Shown: positions 1-7,928, numbered from the stretch's first letter. The stretch: 9,125 bases of DNA from an uncultured Prevotellaceae bacterium (GCA_945983195.1 CAMFSS010000068.1:1-9125); one strand, 5' to 3'. A program made the numbers and translations. Notes: a model not told the origin generated them from the letters alone.

Positions 1-141
1 CGCCGCACAAGCTATGTGCAGCGCATTGGCGAATACGTAGAATACGAAGAGATAGTCGAGGAGCGCGATGCCGGAGTCTACGACCCCGGAACTCCTGTTG
101 AGCCGCGCATTACCGATGCCAAATTTGAAGAAATAGGCTAA
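1..141 (+). CDS. C-terminal end of an unrecognised acidic protein (5' truncated)
   Basis: The frame is open from the first base and closes at TAA 139-141, giving 46 residues. They start with basic and polar residues (RRTSY), followed by GEYVEYEEIVEER and a Pro-containing tail that ends in KFEEIG. The peptide is hydrophilic and rich in Glu and Tyr, with no membrane segment or catalytic motif. The GEY-V-x-YEE pattern loosely recalls the C-terminal tail of small Bacteroidota membrane proteins of the DUF4834 kind, but this is from memory and weak. The gene lies 119 bases upstream of glgB on the same strand. A candidate promoter stands between them, so the two need not be co-transcribed. No clear terminator hairpin follows it. 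Function unknown. Confidence 0.6.
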   Translation, partial: RRTSYVQRIGEYVEYEEIVEERDAGVYDPGTPVEPRITDAKFEEIG

Positions 142-221
142 GTCGCCACCCTCTGCGCTCCAAAAATCATAATTCAAATTAGATAAGTTGTAAAATGTAT
201 GGCAGATTGTGGAAAATTTGC

Positions 222-229
222 TATATTTG
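222..229 (+). promoter_or_regulatory. Candidate glgB promoter, Bacteroidota -7 element
   Basis: TATATTTG matches the Bacteroidota -7 consensus TAnnTTTG exactly. It lies 31 bases before the glgB ATG, inside AT-rich DNA, which predicts a short leader of about 20-25 bases. No good -33 TTTG box is seen at the usual spacing of about 19-21 bases, so this rests on the -7 element alone. The same octamer stands upstream of the beta-galactosidase gene. Confidence 0.55.
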
Positions 230-260
230 TGTGCAATAATGTTTTTTCATATACCAACAC

Positions 261-2387
261 ATGAAAAGAGTACTCCCCATTCTTAAAAATGACCCGTGGC
301 TTGAGCCATACGCCGATGCTATCAATGGCCGCCACGAGGATGTAATCCGCAAAGAAAAAGAGTTGACTGCCAATGGCGGTACTATCGCCGACTTCGCCAA
401 CGCCCACAAGTTCTATGGCCTGCACAAGGTGCGCAAGGGCTGGGTGCTTCGCGAATGGGCACCAAATGCCACTGAGATTTTTGTTGTTGGCAATTTCAAC
501 GATTGGAAAGAAACTGAGAACTTCCGCATGAAGCGCCTCGACAACGGCGTGTGGGAGCTGGTGATGGAGGACGAAGCCCTGCATCATGGCGACCTATACA
601 AGCTGCGTGTCCACTGGAACGGCGGCGAAGGCGAGCGCGTACCCGCCTATGCAACCCGTGTAGTTCAGGACGAAAAGACCTACATCACCGCAGCTCAAGT
701 GTTCAATGCCTCACGACCCTACAAATTCAACGTAAAAGACTTCAAGCCCACCACTTCGCCACTTCTCATCTATGAGTGCCACATCGGCATGGCCACGAAT
801 GAGGAGCGAGTGGGCAGCTACGATGAATTCCGCACGAATGTGCTTCCGCGCGTTGCCGCCGACGGCTACAATGCCATTCAGATTATGGCAATCCAGGAGC
901 ACCCCTACTACGGCTCATTCGGCTATCATGTGTCGAGCTTCTATGCCGCTTCAAGCCGCTTCGGAACTCCCGACGACCTCAAGCATCTCATCGACGATGC
1001 CCACAGCATGGGCATTGCCGTGATTATGGACATCGTTCACTCTCATGCTGTGAAGAATGAGGTGGAGGGTCTTGGTCGCTTCGACGGAAGCTACAACCAG
1101 TATTTCTACGGCGACCATCGCCGCGAGCATCCGGCTTGGGATTCGCTGTGCTTCGACTATGGCAAGAACGAAGTGCTCCACTTCCTGCTCAGCAACTGCA
1201 AATTCTGGCTTGAGGAGTACGGTTTCGACGGTTTCCGCTTCGACGGCGTGACTTCAATGCTCTACTATAACCACGGACTCGGACAGGCATTCGGCTCCTA
1301 CGACGACTATTACAACGGCGGTCAGGACACAAATGCCATAACCTATCTGAGCCTTGCCAACGAGGTTATTCACAGCGTGAATCCAAATGCAATCACCATT
1401 GCCGAGGAGATGAGCGGTATGCCAGGACTTGCCGTGAAGGTGAAAGACGGTGGAATCGGCTTCGACTATCGCATGGCAATGGGAATCCCCGACTACTGGA
1501 TTAAGACTATCAAGGAGAAGAAGGACGAGGATTGGCACCCGACATCAATTTTCTGGGAGCTTACCAACCGCCGTGCCGACGAAAAGACCATAAGCTATGC
1601 CGAGAGCCACGATCAGGCACTCGTGGGCGACAAGACCCTCATTTTCCGCCTTATCGACAGCGAAATGTACTGGCACATGATGGTGGGCGACAACAACTAC
1701 ACCGTTGACCGCGGTATTGCGCTGCACAAGCTGATTCGCCTTGTCACCTGCACCACCATCAATGGCGGATACCTCAACTTCATGGGCAATGAGTTCGGAC
1801 ATCCGGAGTGGATCGACTTCCCGCGCGAAGGCAATGGCTGGTCATATAAATATGCCCGCCGCCAGTGGGAGCTTGTCGACCGCACCGACTTGAAATACCA
1901 GTATCTCAACAACTTCGACAACGACATGATTCACCTTGTCAAGGGTGTGAAGAAATTTGAGGCACTGCCTGTGCGCAAGCTCTGGGATAAGGACGACGAC
2001 CAGGTGCTCGCCTACATGCGTGGCGACTTGGTGTTCGTCTACAACTTCAATCCATCGAAGTCGTTCACCGACTATGGCATTCTTGCTCCCGAGGGCGAAT
2101 ATGAGGGCGTAATGAACAGCGATGATCCGCGCTATGGCGGCTATGGCAACATCGACAACTCTGTGCACCACTTCACTGAGCACGATGAGCTTTATGCCGA
2201 GCATGGTGTAGGTTGGCTCAAGCTCTACATCCCTGCACGCTCTGCAATGGTGCTCAAAGTAGCTTCGAAGCCGCGTAAGAAGGCTGCTCCCAAGAAAGCC
2301 GCAGCCGAGAAGGCAGAGAAACCGGCAAAGACCGTAAAGGCTGCCAAGAAGCCTGCCGCAAAGAAAACTGCAAAGAAGGAAGCTTAA
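261..2387 (+). CDS. glgB: 1,4-alpha-glucan (glycogen) branching enzyme, GH13_8-like
   Basis: This 708-residue cytoplasmic enzyme transfers alpha-1,4-glucan segments to form alpha-1,6 branches in glycogen. A CBM48-like N-terminal domain spans about residues 50-140 (WAPNA, GNFNDW), followed by the GH13 barrel and an all-beta C-terminal domain ending near 667. GH13 motifs are complete: DIVHSH at 257-262, DGFRFD with nucleophile Asp328, AEEMSG with acid/base Glu382, and ESHDQ with Asp451. SMLYYNHG, GMPGLAVKVKDGG and NFMGNEFGHPEWIDFPREGN are typical of plant and animal branching enzymes rather than the E. coli type, hence GH13_8-like. The ATG at 261 is the only sensible start, because an in-frame TAA lies at 237-239 and the next Met is residue 90. 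The odd feature is residues 670-708, a Lys/Ala/Pro-rich tail beyond the usual end. No other glg genes are in the window. Confidence 0.96.
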   Translation: MKRVLPILKNDPWLEPYADAINGRHEDVIRKEKELTANGGTIADFANAHKFYGLHKVRKGWVLREWAPNATEIFVVGNFNDWKETENFRMKRLDNGVWELVMEDEALHHGDLYKLRVHWNGGEGERVPAYATRVVQDEKTYITAAQVFNASRPYKFNVKDFKPTTSPLLIYECHIGMATNEERVGSYDEFRTNVLPRVAADGYNAIQIMAIQEHPYYGSFGYHVSSFYAASSRFGTPDDLKHLIDDAHSMGIAVIMDIVHSHAVKNEVEGLGRFDGSYNQYFYGDHRREHPAWDSLCFDYGKNEVLHFLLSNCKFWLEEYGFDGFRFDGVTSMLYYNHGLGQAFGSYDDYYNGGQDTNAITYLSLANEVIHSVNPNAITIAEEMSGMPGLAVKVKDGGIGFDYRMAMGIPDYWIKTIKEKKDEDWHPTSIFWELTNRRADEKTISYAESHDQALVGDKTLIFRLIDSEMYWHMMVGDNNYTVDRGIALHKLIRLVTCTTINGGYLNFMGNEFGHPEWIDFPREGNGWSYKYARRQWELVDRTDLKYQYLNNFDNDMIHLVKGVKKFEALPVRKLWDKDDDQVLAYMRGDLVFVYNFNPSKSFTDYGILAPEGEYEGVMNSDDPRYGGYGNIDNSVHHFTEHDELYAEHGVGWLKLYIPARSAMVLKVASKPRKKAAPKKAAAEKAEKPAKTVKAAKKPAAKKTAKKEA
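2268..2384 (+). other. Lys/Ala/Pro-rich basic tail of GlgB
   Basis: Codons 670-708 of glgB encode 39 residues made of 15 Lys, 1 Arg, 13 Ala, 4 Pro, 3 Glu, 2 Thr and 1 Val, a net charge of about +13. Repeated KKAA, KKPAA and AKK blocks resemble histone H1 tails, AlgP-like proteins and the basic tails of some bacterial HU proteins. The tail is in frame with no break, is probably disordered and follows a complete catalytic protein. Possible roles, all inferred, are binding of an anionic partner, nucleoid or ribosome association, or localisation on glycogen granules. Confidence 0.85.
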
Positions 2388-2401
2388 TGCCTCAGGCATT
2401 A
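2385..2401. repeat. Perfect inverted repeat overlapping the glgB stop codon
   Basis: TAATGCCT, a single C, then AGGCATTA form 8-base perfect arms around one central base. The left arm contains the glgB TAA stop. A one-base loop makes an RNA hairpin unlikely in full, so it may be a protein-binding palindrome or chance. It sits 9 bases before the strong terminator hairpin. Confidence 0.4.
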
Positions 2402-2410
2402 CGATAACAA

Positions 2411-2454
2411 AAAATCATCGCCCCTTGACTATCAAATCAAGGGGCGATGATTTT
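2411..2454. terminator. Bidirectional intrinsic terminator between convergent genes
   Basis: The 18-base arms at 2411-2428 and 2437-2454 are perfect reverse complements (core ATCGCCCC / GGGGCGAT) around an 8-base loop, CTATCAAA. The arm ends give a U tract on both strands: TTTTATT reading right from glgB, and TTTTTTGTT reading left from the beta-galactosidase gene. The 87-base space between the two stop codons holds little else, so one hairpin probably ends both transcripts. Confidence 0.93.
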
Positions 2455-2474
2455 ATTGTAGGTTGGCTATTTCG

Positions 2475-5400
2475 TTACTTGACAGCTACACGGAAGCTGA
2501 AGCTGCGCTGTTCAGCCTTGTAGCGGTACTGGTCGAGAGGCTGAGTTCCCCATGAGTCGGTGCCGCCAAGACCCTTCTGGAGCAGATCGACGGTGAGGAT
2601 AACCTTCTTCTGCGGAGTGAGGTCGCTTGTGTGGCGCTGAGCCTTGGTGATTCCTGCCTCAAGCTGTGCATCGGTGAAATGGAGTGCCGAGAATTGCAGC
2701 GGAGCTTCGGTAGCTCTCACTGTGAGCGATGCATCTTTGTCGCTTACTCTGAACCAGCGCATATCGGTGTGGTTGCCGCAAGCCTGCGGACGCACATAGG
2801 GGTGATATTGGGCTGTTACTGTCGACTTGTAGTTACCGAGCGGAGTTCCGGCGCAGCGGTCGATGTAGTTCTCCTCAGGTCCGCGGGCATAATATTGGAG
2901 GTCTTCCAACCCTTCGGCTGCGGTCATCACCACGCCGAGGCGCATCATTTCGGGCAGGTCGTTGCGGCGCGGAACGAAGTTGATGTTCACGTCAACGCTT
3001 CCGTCGAGGTGAATGAGGTAGGTTTCAGTCCAGTCGCACATCACATCGCCGAGCCACTTGTGCAGAGTCACCTCCACTTCGCCATTGTCGAGAACGAGGT
3101 GCTCCAGCTTGCGCACTTGTCCGTTGAAGCCTGCGCAGCGCCAGATGCCCTGCTTCAGCATCGACTCGTTGCCGTAGTCGTTGTCGGTGCAGGCACGCCA
3201 GAAGTTGGGCTTAAGATTGTCGAGAATCCAGCGGTTGCCCTTCTTTATTGAAAGTGAGTTCCATGCGGCCACCTTCACTTCAAGGTCGCCAGTGCGGCAA
3301 ATCACATCTTGGTCGTCGGCTTTCACTACCTCAAGTTTTCCGCCCGTAGCCTCAACCGGCTCTGCCGGGAAAGAGTTGCACTGAAGCACAAACTGCTCCT
3401 GTGCGAGCACATAGCCCTCGGGATAGAATTCAGTGGCTTTGCGAGCTTTGGCATAGACATTGAGAATCAAGTCGCCATTTTTTACGATGATATTCGGCAA
3501 GTTGAGCTTCACTTGTTTCTTGCTTTGGGGAGCCACATTCACCTCAAATGGAATATGCACGCCAGTTGCCATTTCCCACTCAAATGTATACTGAGAGAGG
3601 TCGGTGAAGACATTTTCGTTGTAGACCTCAATAATGCCTTTTTCAAGGTCGACGGCGCGGAAGTGCACATTCTGATAAGCCTTCTTCACCTCGGGAATTT
3701 GCGGTGACGGAGTGCGGTCGGGGAGCACAAGGCCATTGATGCAGAAGTTTTCGTCGTTCTGAAGGTGTGCAGCACCGAAGTCGCCTCCGTAGGCATAGTA
3801 GGGCTTGCCGTTCTCGTCGTGGGTGAGGATTCCCTGGTCAACCCAGTCCCAGATGCAGCCGCCTTGCAGTGCGCGGTACTCGCGGATAGCCTCCCAATAC
3901 TCGCGGAGGTTTCCGCTGCTGTTGCCCATTGCGTGTGAATACTCGCACTGAATGAACGGACGTGAAGGATTCGACTTGGCATATTCGATGGTGCGGTGTA
4001 CCGGCCAGTACATCGGGCAGATGATGTCGGTGTTTTCACCCATTTCAGCACGCTCATACTGCACCGGGCGGGTCTTGTCGCGCTCCTTTACCCACTTGTA
4101 GGTCTTCTTGAACACATCGCCGTTGCTTGCCTCATTTCCGAGCGACCACACGATTACGCACGGATGATTCTTGTCGCGCTCCACAAGTCGCTTGGTGCGG
4201 TCCATGTGTGCAGCGTCCCATGCCGGGTCGAAAGCCACATTTTCGCGACCGTAGCCCAGACCGTGTGACTCAATGTTGGCCTCGTCGATCACATAGAAGC
4301 CGTATTTGTCGCACATTTCATAGAAATATGTCGACTGCGGATAGTGGCAGGTGCGGATAGTGTTCACATTGGCACGCTTCATCTGCTCGAAGTCCTTCAT
4401 GAGATATTCGGCTGAGTTCACGTGTCCTGTCTTTGGGTTATGTTCATGCAAGTTAACGCCTTTCACGAGAATGTACTTGCCGTTCACAAGCAGCACGCCG
4501 TCCTTGATTTCGGTGGTGCGGAAACCCACCTTGTAGCTTGTTGCCTCGATAGTCTTGCCCTTTGCGTCCTTCAAGGTAGCCACAACGGTGTAGAGGTTGG
4601 GTGTCTCGGCACTCCAGTGGAGCACCTTAAGCCCTGCTTTTGCAATTTTCACGTCGGTCGACTTGCCGGCAGCGAGTGAAGCCGACTTAGTAGTGCTGAA
4701 CACACTGTTTCCGGCAGCATCGAGCAGCTCGACAGCCAGCCGCGAGCTTACAGCCTTTGCATCGTAGTTACGCACGGTGAAAGTGGCATTGAATGTGCCT
4801 CGGTCGTAGTTCTTGTCGAGTCCGGCGATTATTTCAGCATCGCGAATGCTCTGGTTGGCGGTGCTGTAGAGATATACATCGCGGTCGAAGCCCGAAAGAC
4901 GCCAGAAGTCCTGATCCTCAAGGTAGCTGCCGTCGGTCCAGCGGAAACCCTTCACTGCGAGCAGGTTGCTGCCCGGCGTTACATATTCGGTAATATCCCA
5001 CTCAGTGGGGCTTTTCGACATCTGTCCGTAGCCCACCTTCGTGCCGTTCACCCAGACGTACATTCCGGCAAGTCCCGACTCAAAGTGCAGGAACACGCGG
5101 CGTCCTTCCATAGCCTTGGGCAGCTCGAAAGTGGTGCGGTAGCAGCCCGTGGGGTTGTCATCGTGTGGAATGTAGGGCGGATTGGCAGGGAACGGGAAAA
5201 TCACGTTGGTGTAAATCGGCTTTCCGTAGCCGTTAAGCTCCCAGTTGCCGGGCACCGGCATTGTGCCCCACGCACTGTCGTCGTAGCCCTGTTTCTGGAA
5301 GCCAATGGGAGCACCGTCGGGTGTGGGACTCCAGAAGAATTTCCAGTTGCCTGAAAGGCACTTGAACCATTCCGACTGTTCGCGCACATTGGCAATGGCT

Positions 5401-5552
5401 GCATCGCGGTCGGCATACACATAGGCAGTGGCTCGCGTAGGCTCATTACCCACGGCGAATACCGCCGGATTCTCCCAGTCGTTGGCTGCGCTTAGGGTGG
5501 CTGTAGCTGCCAGCGCGAAGCCCATAGAGAGGAATAAAGATTTGGTATTCAT
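2475..5552 (-). CDS. Secreted (periplasmic) GH2 beta-galactosidase, LacZ type
   Basis: This 1025-residue protein has full LacZ length and domain order: signal peptide (1 to about 22, Lys4, hydrophobic core, Ala-rich end), jelly-roll (about 60-230), Ig-like domain (about 232-345), TIM barrel (about 347-640), second Ig-like domain (about 645-735) and Bgal small-chain domain (about 745-1020). Catalytic residues match E. coli LacZ: acid/base Glu474 in SLGNEASNG and nucleophile Glu537 in QCEYSHAMGNS. Also present are Mg ligands Glu428 and His430 in EANIESHG, substrate residues in LEDQD, His403, Trp568, and Trp1001 in the late TDSWG. No lipobox Cys follows the signal, so a soluble periplasmic enzyme that removes terminal beta-galactose is likely. 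ATG 5552 is chosen because a TGA lies in frame at 5586-5588 and Lys4 supplies the signal n-region; Met10 is a less likely alternative. Exact substrate cannot be read from sequence. Confidence 0.95.
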   Translation of the reverse strand: MNTKSLFLSMGFALAATATLSAANDWENPAVFAVGNEPTRATAYVYADRDAAIANVREQSEWFKCLSGNWKFFWSPTPDGAPIGFQKQGYDDSAWGTMPVPGNWELNGYGKPIYTNVIFPFPANPPYIPHDDNPTGCYRTTFELPKAMEGRRVFLHFESGLAGMYVWVNGTKVGYGQMSKSPTEWDITEYVTPGSNLLAVKGFRWTDGSYLEDQDFWRLSGFDRDVYLYSTANQSIRDAEIIAGLDKNYDRGTFNATFTVRNYDAKAVSSRLAVELLDAAGNSVFSTTKSASLAAGKSTDVKIAKAGLKVLHWSAETPNLYTVVATLKDAKGKTIEATSYKVGFRTTEIKDGVLLVNGKYILVKGVNLHEHNPKTGHVNSAEYLMKDFEQMKRANVNTIRTCHYPQSTYFYEMCDKYGFYVIDEANIESHGLGYGRENVAFDPAWDAAHMDRTKRLVERDKNHPCVIVWSLGNEASNGDVFKKTYKWVKERDKTRPVQYERAEMGENTDIICPMYWPVHRTIEYAKSNPSRPFIQCEYSHAMGNSSGNLREYWEAIREYRALQGGCIWDWVDQGILTHDENGKPYYAYGGDFGAAHLQNDENFCINGLVLPDRTPSPQIPEVKKAYQNVHFRAVDLEKGIIEVYNENVFTDLSQYTFEWEMATGVHIPFEVNVAPQSKKQVKLNLPNIIVKNGDLILNVYAKARKATEFYPEGYVLAQEQFVLQCNSFPAEPVEATGGKLEVVKADDQDVICRTGDLEVKVAAWNSLSIKKGNRWILDNLKPNFWRACTDNDYGNESMLKQGIWRCAGFNGQVRKLEHLVLDNGEVEVTLHKWLGDVMCDWTETYLIHLDGSVDVNINFVPRRNDLPEMMRLGVVMTAAEGLEDLQYYARGPEENYIDRCAGTPLGNYKSTVTAQYHPYVRPQACGNHTDMRWFRVSDKDASLTVRATEAPLQFSALHFTDAQLEAGITKAQRHTSDLTPQKKVILTVDLLQKGLGGTDSWGTQPLDQYRYKAEQRSFSFRVAVK

Positions 5553-5609
5553 AGAAATATTAATTAATGGTGATTTATTAGTTTCTCAAAGATGTGGTAT
5601 ATCATTTCA

Positions 5610-5641
5610 CAAATATAGGCATTTTTTCCCTACTCACCAAC
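5610..5641 (-). promoter_or_regulatory. Candidate promoter of the GH2 beta-galactosidase
   Basis: Read on the minus strand, TATATTTG (5617 to 5610) matches the TAnnTTTG -7 consensus of Bacteroidota exactly. A partial -33 box, GTTG (5641 to 5638), stands 20 bases upstream, a normal spacing. Transcription would start near 5600-5605 and give an AT-rich leader of about 50 bases with no Shine-Dalgarno sequence. No operator palindrome was recognised here. Confidence 0.65.
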
Positions 5642-5683
5642 TATTAATGCCACAAAGTGGATAGCGAGTGTCATACAGAAGGG

Positions 5684-5714
5684 AAAAAGAGAGGAGCCGC
5701 TGTTTGGCGGCTCC
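5684..5714 (-). terminator. Intrinsic terminator of the modular secreted protein gene
   Basis: Arms GGAGCCGC (5693-5700) and GCGGCTCC (5707-5714) pair perfectly around a 6-base loop, TGTTTG. On the minus strand the hairpin starts 36 bases after the stop codon at 5751-5753 and is followed by TCTCTTTTTCCC, a T-rich tract at about 5681-5692. It separates this gene from the beta-galactosidase promoter, so the two minus-strand genes are independent units. Confidence 0.85.
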
Positions 5715-5750
5715 CCATCACTTAGGTTGTTGTTAAGGTATTTGTATGCC

Positions 5751-7904
5751 TTACTTCACTGCAACCTTGGTGCTCTTTCCGTCGATAACTACGACGTAGA
5801 TGCCCTTGTTGCACGGTATTATGGTTTCGCCCTTGCTGATGAGTGCGCCATTTATTGAATATACTTCAATTGCATTGGCATCGCCCACAATGCGAATCTC
5901 ACCATATCCTCCAATAGCCTTTGCAGCTTCTACATTCACAGCCTCAGTGCCGGTAGGCTTGGTGATGAGAAGTGTGTTCAGTGTAAGGTCGACAGTCACA
6001 TTCATAGTGAATGCTTCGGTGGCATTGAAGCAATAGGCGGTTTCAGGAGTCTTCACGCACTTGGCTGCATTGTCGAGTGTAACAATGTCGCCATTGTTTT
6101 CGGGACCATAGCGGTTGGCATTAATCACGCCCCAGTCGGTGCTGACTACGCTTGTAAATACAAACCAGAATTCACCCTCGCTTGTCACGGGTATAGTGCC
6201 CTCGTAGGTAGCCTCAGAGCCTTCAACCTTGGTAAGCATATAAGTGTCATCGTTGCTGTTCCAGCCATTGTGTGTTCCAATAGCGTAGAGCTGCTCTGGA
6301 TATTCCACTGGAGCCACTTCGCCGGTGACTGTGAGGAAGCCTGTGTTGAGGTCGAATCTGAAGCTGTAGGTGCCCGGAGCTATTGCAAACGAGCCGTCGT
6401 TGACGCGGTAGATTTCATTGTCGCCAACAAAGAGCTGAGAGTCTAATATCTTCGGTCCCCAGCGGTTGTTGTTGACATCAAACCAACTGTCGCCCGGAGT
6501 TGCGGTGAATGCAATGTAGGATAAGTGGTCGCCATAGACGGTCACGTTTTTGATTTCGAATACGCCTTCTTCAACTGCCTCCATCGGGTGTGTAGTGTCG
6601 TCGGGACGCCACTGGTAGTCCTCTGTTGTCTGACCGATGAGGTACATCTCTGTTGGCAATACGGTGTAGCTGTATTCAGCCGGAGCGTCGACTGCCACTT
6701 CGCCGTATTCGCGCGGAAGTGCAAATGTCTTAATCCACTCGCCCGAGTTGCCCACGATGTAGAGGTTGCCGGCGAGGTCCCATGCTATGTCGTTGCAGTT
6801 GCTGCCGATGTTGGTGGCAAACTGGTAGGCGAGTGTGAGAGCCAAAGCACCCTCTTCACCCTTCTCGATGTTGTAGACACCTATCTGCTTGGCTGCATTG
6901 GCCATGGCTATTTGCTTGAAGTCGGGGCTTAAAGCGAAAGCACCCTGACGCGCAACGATTGTCGTGTTCATGTAGTCGACAGTTCCCTCGGCGTTGACGT
7001 GAACCAGAGCAGGCTCAGCCTCCGATGGAGCACCACGATACTGGCAGTACCAGATTCCGCCCTCATCATCGTAGGCAATGTTGATGCCCATGTAGTTCAC
7101 GCTGTATTGTGCTGTGAGTGCGTCGATGTTTCTTGAAGGAACGGTAGTCCACTCTGTGGCAGTTCCGAGATCATACTCGTCGCAGCTAAATCCGCTGTTG
7201 ACGTATGCAAATCCGTTTGCATTGGCTGAAAGCATCACCACCTTCAGGTCGTCGCCTTCACCCTTCACGTCGAAGCCGACGTTGGCGGCACCCATGAAGT
7301 TTCCATTGGCGTCGTTGATGGTCCAGGTTGCTTCATCGTAAGTCCAGTTCTTGAATACCGGAGTGAAATCGGCGTTGAGGTCGTCGGGGTTAACCTCGAA
7401 TAGTGGCGAAACGCCTGCATTCTGGCGGCTGATGAATACGCGGCCGTCCTTCGAGATGCGCACGCGGCGCGGGTCGTAGCTATTGGTTGTGCCGTTAGGC
7501 ATCTTGGCAGCGGTTTCCATACCACCCTTGAAGCCCTGCTCGCCGTTGGCGTTGAGCACCGGATTCATGAGCTGGTCGAATACATAAAGACCCTGACCTA
7601 CATTCTTGCTGACATACGGGTCGGTAGCGACAGGCATAGCCTCAGTTGCATACACGCGTCCGAAGTACGGGCTGTCGGTGTTGTTGTCGACTGCCACGCC
7701 TGCCGGGTGATAGAAGCGGTAGGCCTTGCTGCACTCAGTGGGAGTTTCCACGCAGTCGCTCACTGCAACCACACGGAATGAGATGTGGCCATAAACGCCC
7801 TTGGTGTCGATAACGGCAGAGTTGCTGTTACCCTCCTCAAATGCATAGGTTGTGCCTGCTACTTCGCGAATCACAGCTCCATCGGCGATGAGCTGAACTT
7901 TCAC
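5751..7904 (-). CDS. Downstream half: propeller-like module, two SusE/F-like modules, T9SS-type sorting domain
   Basis: This reads as 717 residues from a GTG at 7904; the open frame really begins at 7928, just after the stop. Residues 1-55 finish an Ig/FnIII-like domain. Residues 64-407 are a beta-rich, propeller-like module (HPAGVAVD, LYVFD, DGRVFISR, FEVNPDDLN, IWYCQYRGAPS, AWDLAGNLYIVGNSGEW). About 417-530 and 537-650 are two related modules starting EMYLIGQ and QLYAIGTHNGWN, each with a NxNRWGP or NANRYGP motif, like starch-binding SusE/SusF repeats. Residues 660-717 (IEVYSINGALI, GIYVVVIDGK, ending KVAVK) resemble a T9SS C-terminal sorting domain. Surface glycan binding is inferred; no catalytic site is recognised. 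The GTG lies within an Ig-like strand, so it is unlikely to be a true start. Without the upstream half the product would lack a signal peptide. Confidence 0.75.
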   Translation of the reverse strand: MKVQLIADGAVIREVAGTTYAFEEGNSNSAVIDTKGVYGHISFRVVAVSDCVETPTECSKAYRFYHPAGVAVDNNTDSPYFGRVYATEAMPVATDPYVSKNVGQGLYVFDQLMNPVLNANGEQGFKGGMETAAKMPNGTTNSYDPRRVRISKDGRVFISRQNAGVSPLFEVNPDDLNADFTPVFKNWTYDEATWTINDANGNFMGAANVGFDVKGEGDDLKVVMLSANANGFAYVNSGFSCDEYDLGTATEWTTVPSRNIDALTAQYSVNYMGINIAYDDEGGIWYCQYRGAPSEAEPALVHVNAEGTVDYMNTTIVARQGAFALSPDFKQIAMANAAKQIGVYNIEKGEEGALALTLAYQFATNIGSNCNDIAWDLAGNLYIVGNSGEWIKTFALPREYGEVAVDAPAEYSYTVLPTEMYLIGQTTEDYQWRPDDTTHPMEAVEEGVFEIKNVTVYGDHLSYIAFTATPGDSWFDVNNNRWGPKILDSQLFVGDNEIYRVNDGSFAIAPGTYSFRFDLNTGFLTVTGEVAPVEYPEQLYAIGTHNGWNSNDDTYMLTKVEGSEATYEGTIPVTSEGEFWFVFTSVVSTDWGVINANRYGPENNGDIVTLDNAAKCVKTPETAYCFNATEAFTMNVTVDLTLNTLLITKPTGTEAVNVEAAKAIGGYGEIRIVGDANAIEVYSINGALISKGETIIPCNKGIYVVVIDGKSTKVAVK
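5955..6656 (-). repeat. Two tandem SusE/F-like modules within the secreted protein
   Basis: Residues of about 417-530 (6656-6315) and 537-650 (6296-5955) of the downstream half share a layout: a YLIGQ or YAIGTHNGWN opening, a GVFEI or ATYEGTI strand, an aromatic-rich FTATPG-SWFDV or FWFVFTS stretch, an N-x-N/A-NR-W/Y-GP motif, then a final strand pair ending LTVTGEV or LLITKPTG. This is the look of the beta-sandwich starch-binding repeats of SusE and SusF. Assignment is by motif memory only. Confidence 0.6.
6684..7715 (-). repeat. Propeller-like module, copy 2 of an intragenic direct repeat
   Basis: This is the second copy of the module at 8034-9059, from FYHPAGV to FALPREYGE. Best conserved between copies are VNPDDLN, KGEG, WYCQYRGAPS, VHVNAEG, a QxGVY segment and SNCND/TNCND-x-AWD, followed by IVGNS. 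Divergence is spread over the module, so the duplication is old, and both copies have kept an open frame. The Ig-like domain before each copy appears to be part of the repeating unit. Confidence 0.88.
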
Positions 7905-7928
7905 CTCATTTGTCGGAGCATTGAGTCG

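Noticed and set aside
174..587. Minus-strand ORF of 137 residues across the glgB start region
   Set aside because: It overlaps the glgB promoter and N-terminal domain in antisense and has no protein-like features.
1842..2399. Minus-strand ORF of 185 residues opposite the end of glgB
   Set aside because: It is a shadow of glgB; its Leu/Cys-rich start is the complement of the Lys/Ala tail codons.
2631..3251. Plus-strand ORF of 206 residues inside the beta-galactosidase gene
   Set aside because: It is antisense to the conserved Bgal small-chain domain and has no recognisable motifs.
5650..5660. Short inverted repeat CCAC-AAA-GTGG upstream of the beta-galactosidase promoter as an operator
   Set aside because: Four-base arms are expected by chance and no second copy was found.
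2475..5753. Shared VAVK C-terminus of the beta-galactosidase and the modular protein, suggesting both carry sorting domains
   Set aside because: The beta-galactosidase ends with the last strand of its Bgal small-chain domain and has no extra sorting domain, so the match is coincidental.
7902..7904. GTG at 7904 as a true start of an independent gene
   Set aside because: It falls inside an Ig-like strand (NEVKVQL), has no ribosome binding or promoter signal and would give a protein lacking a signal peptide.
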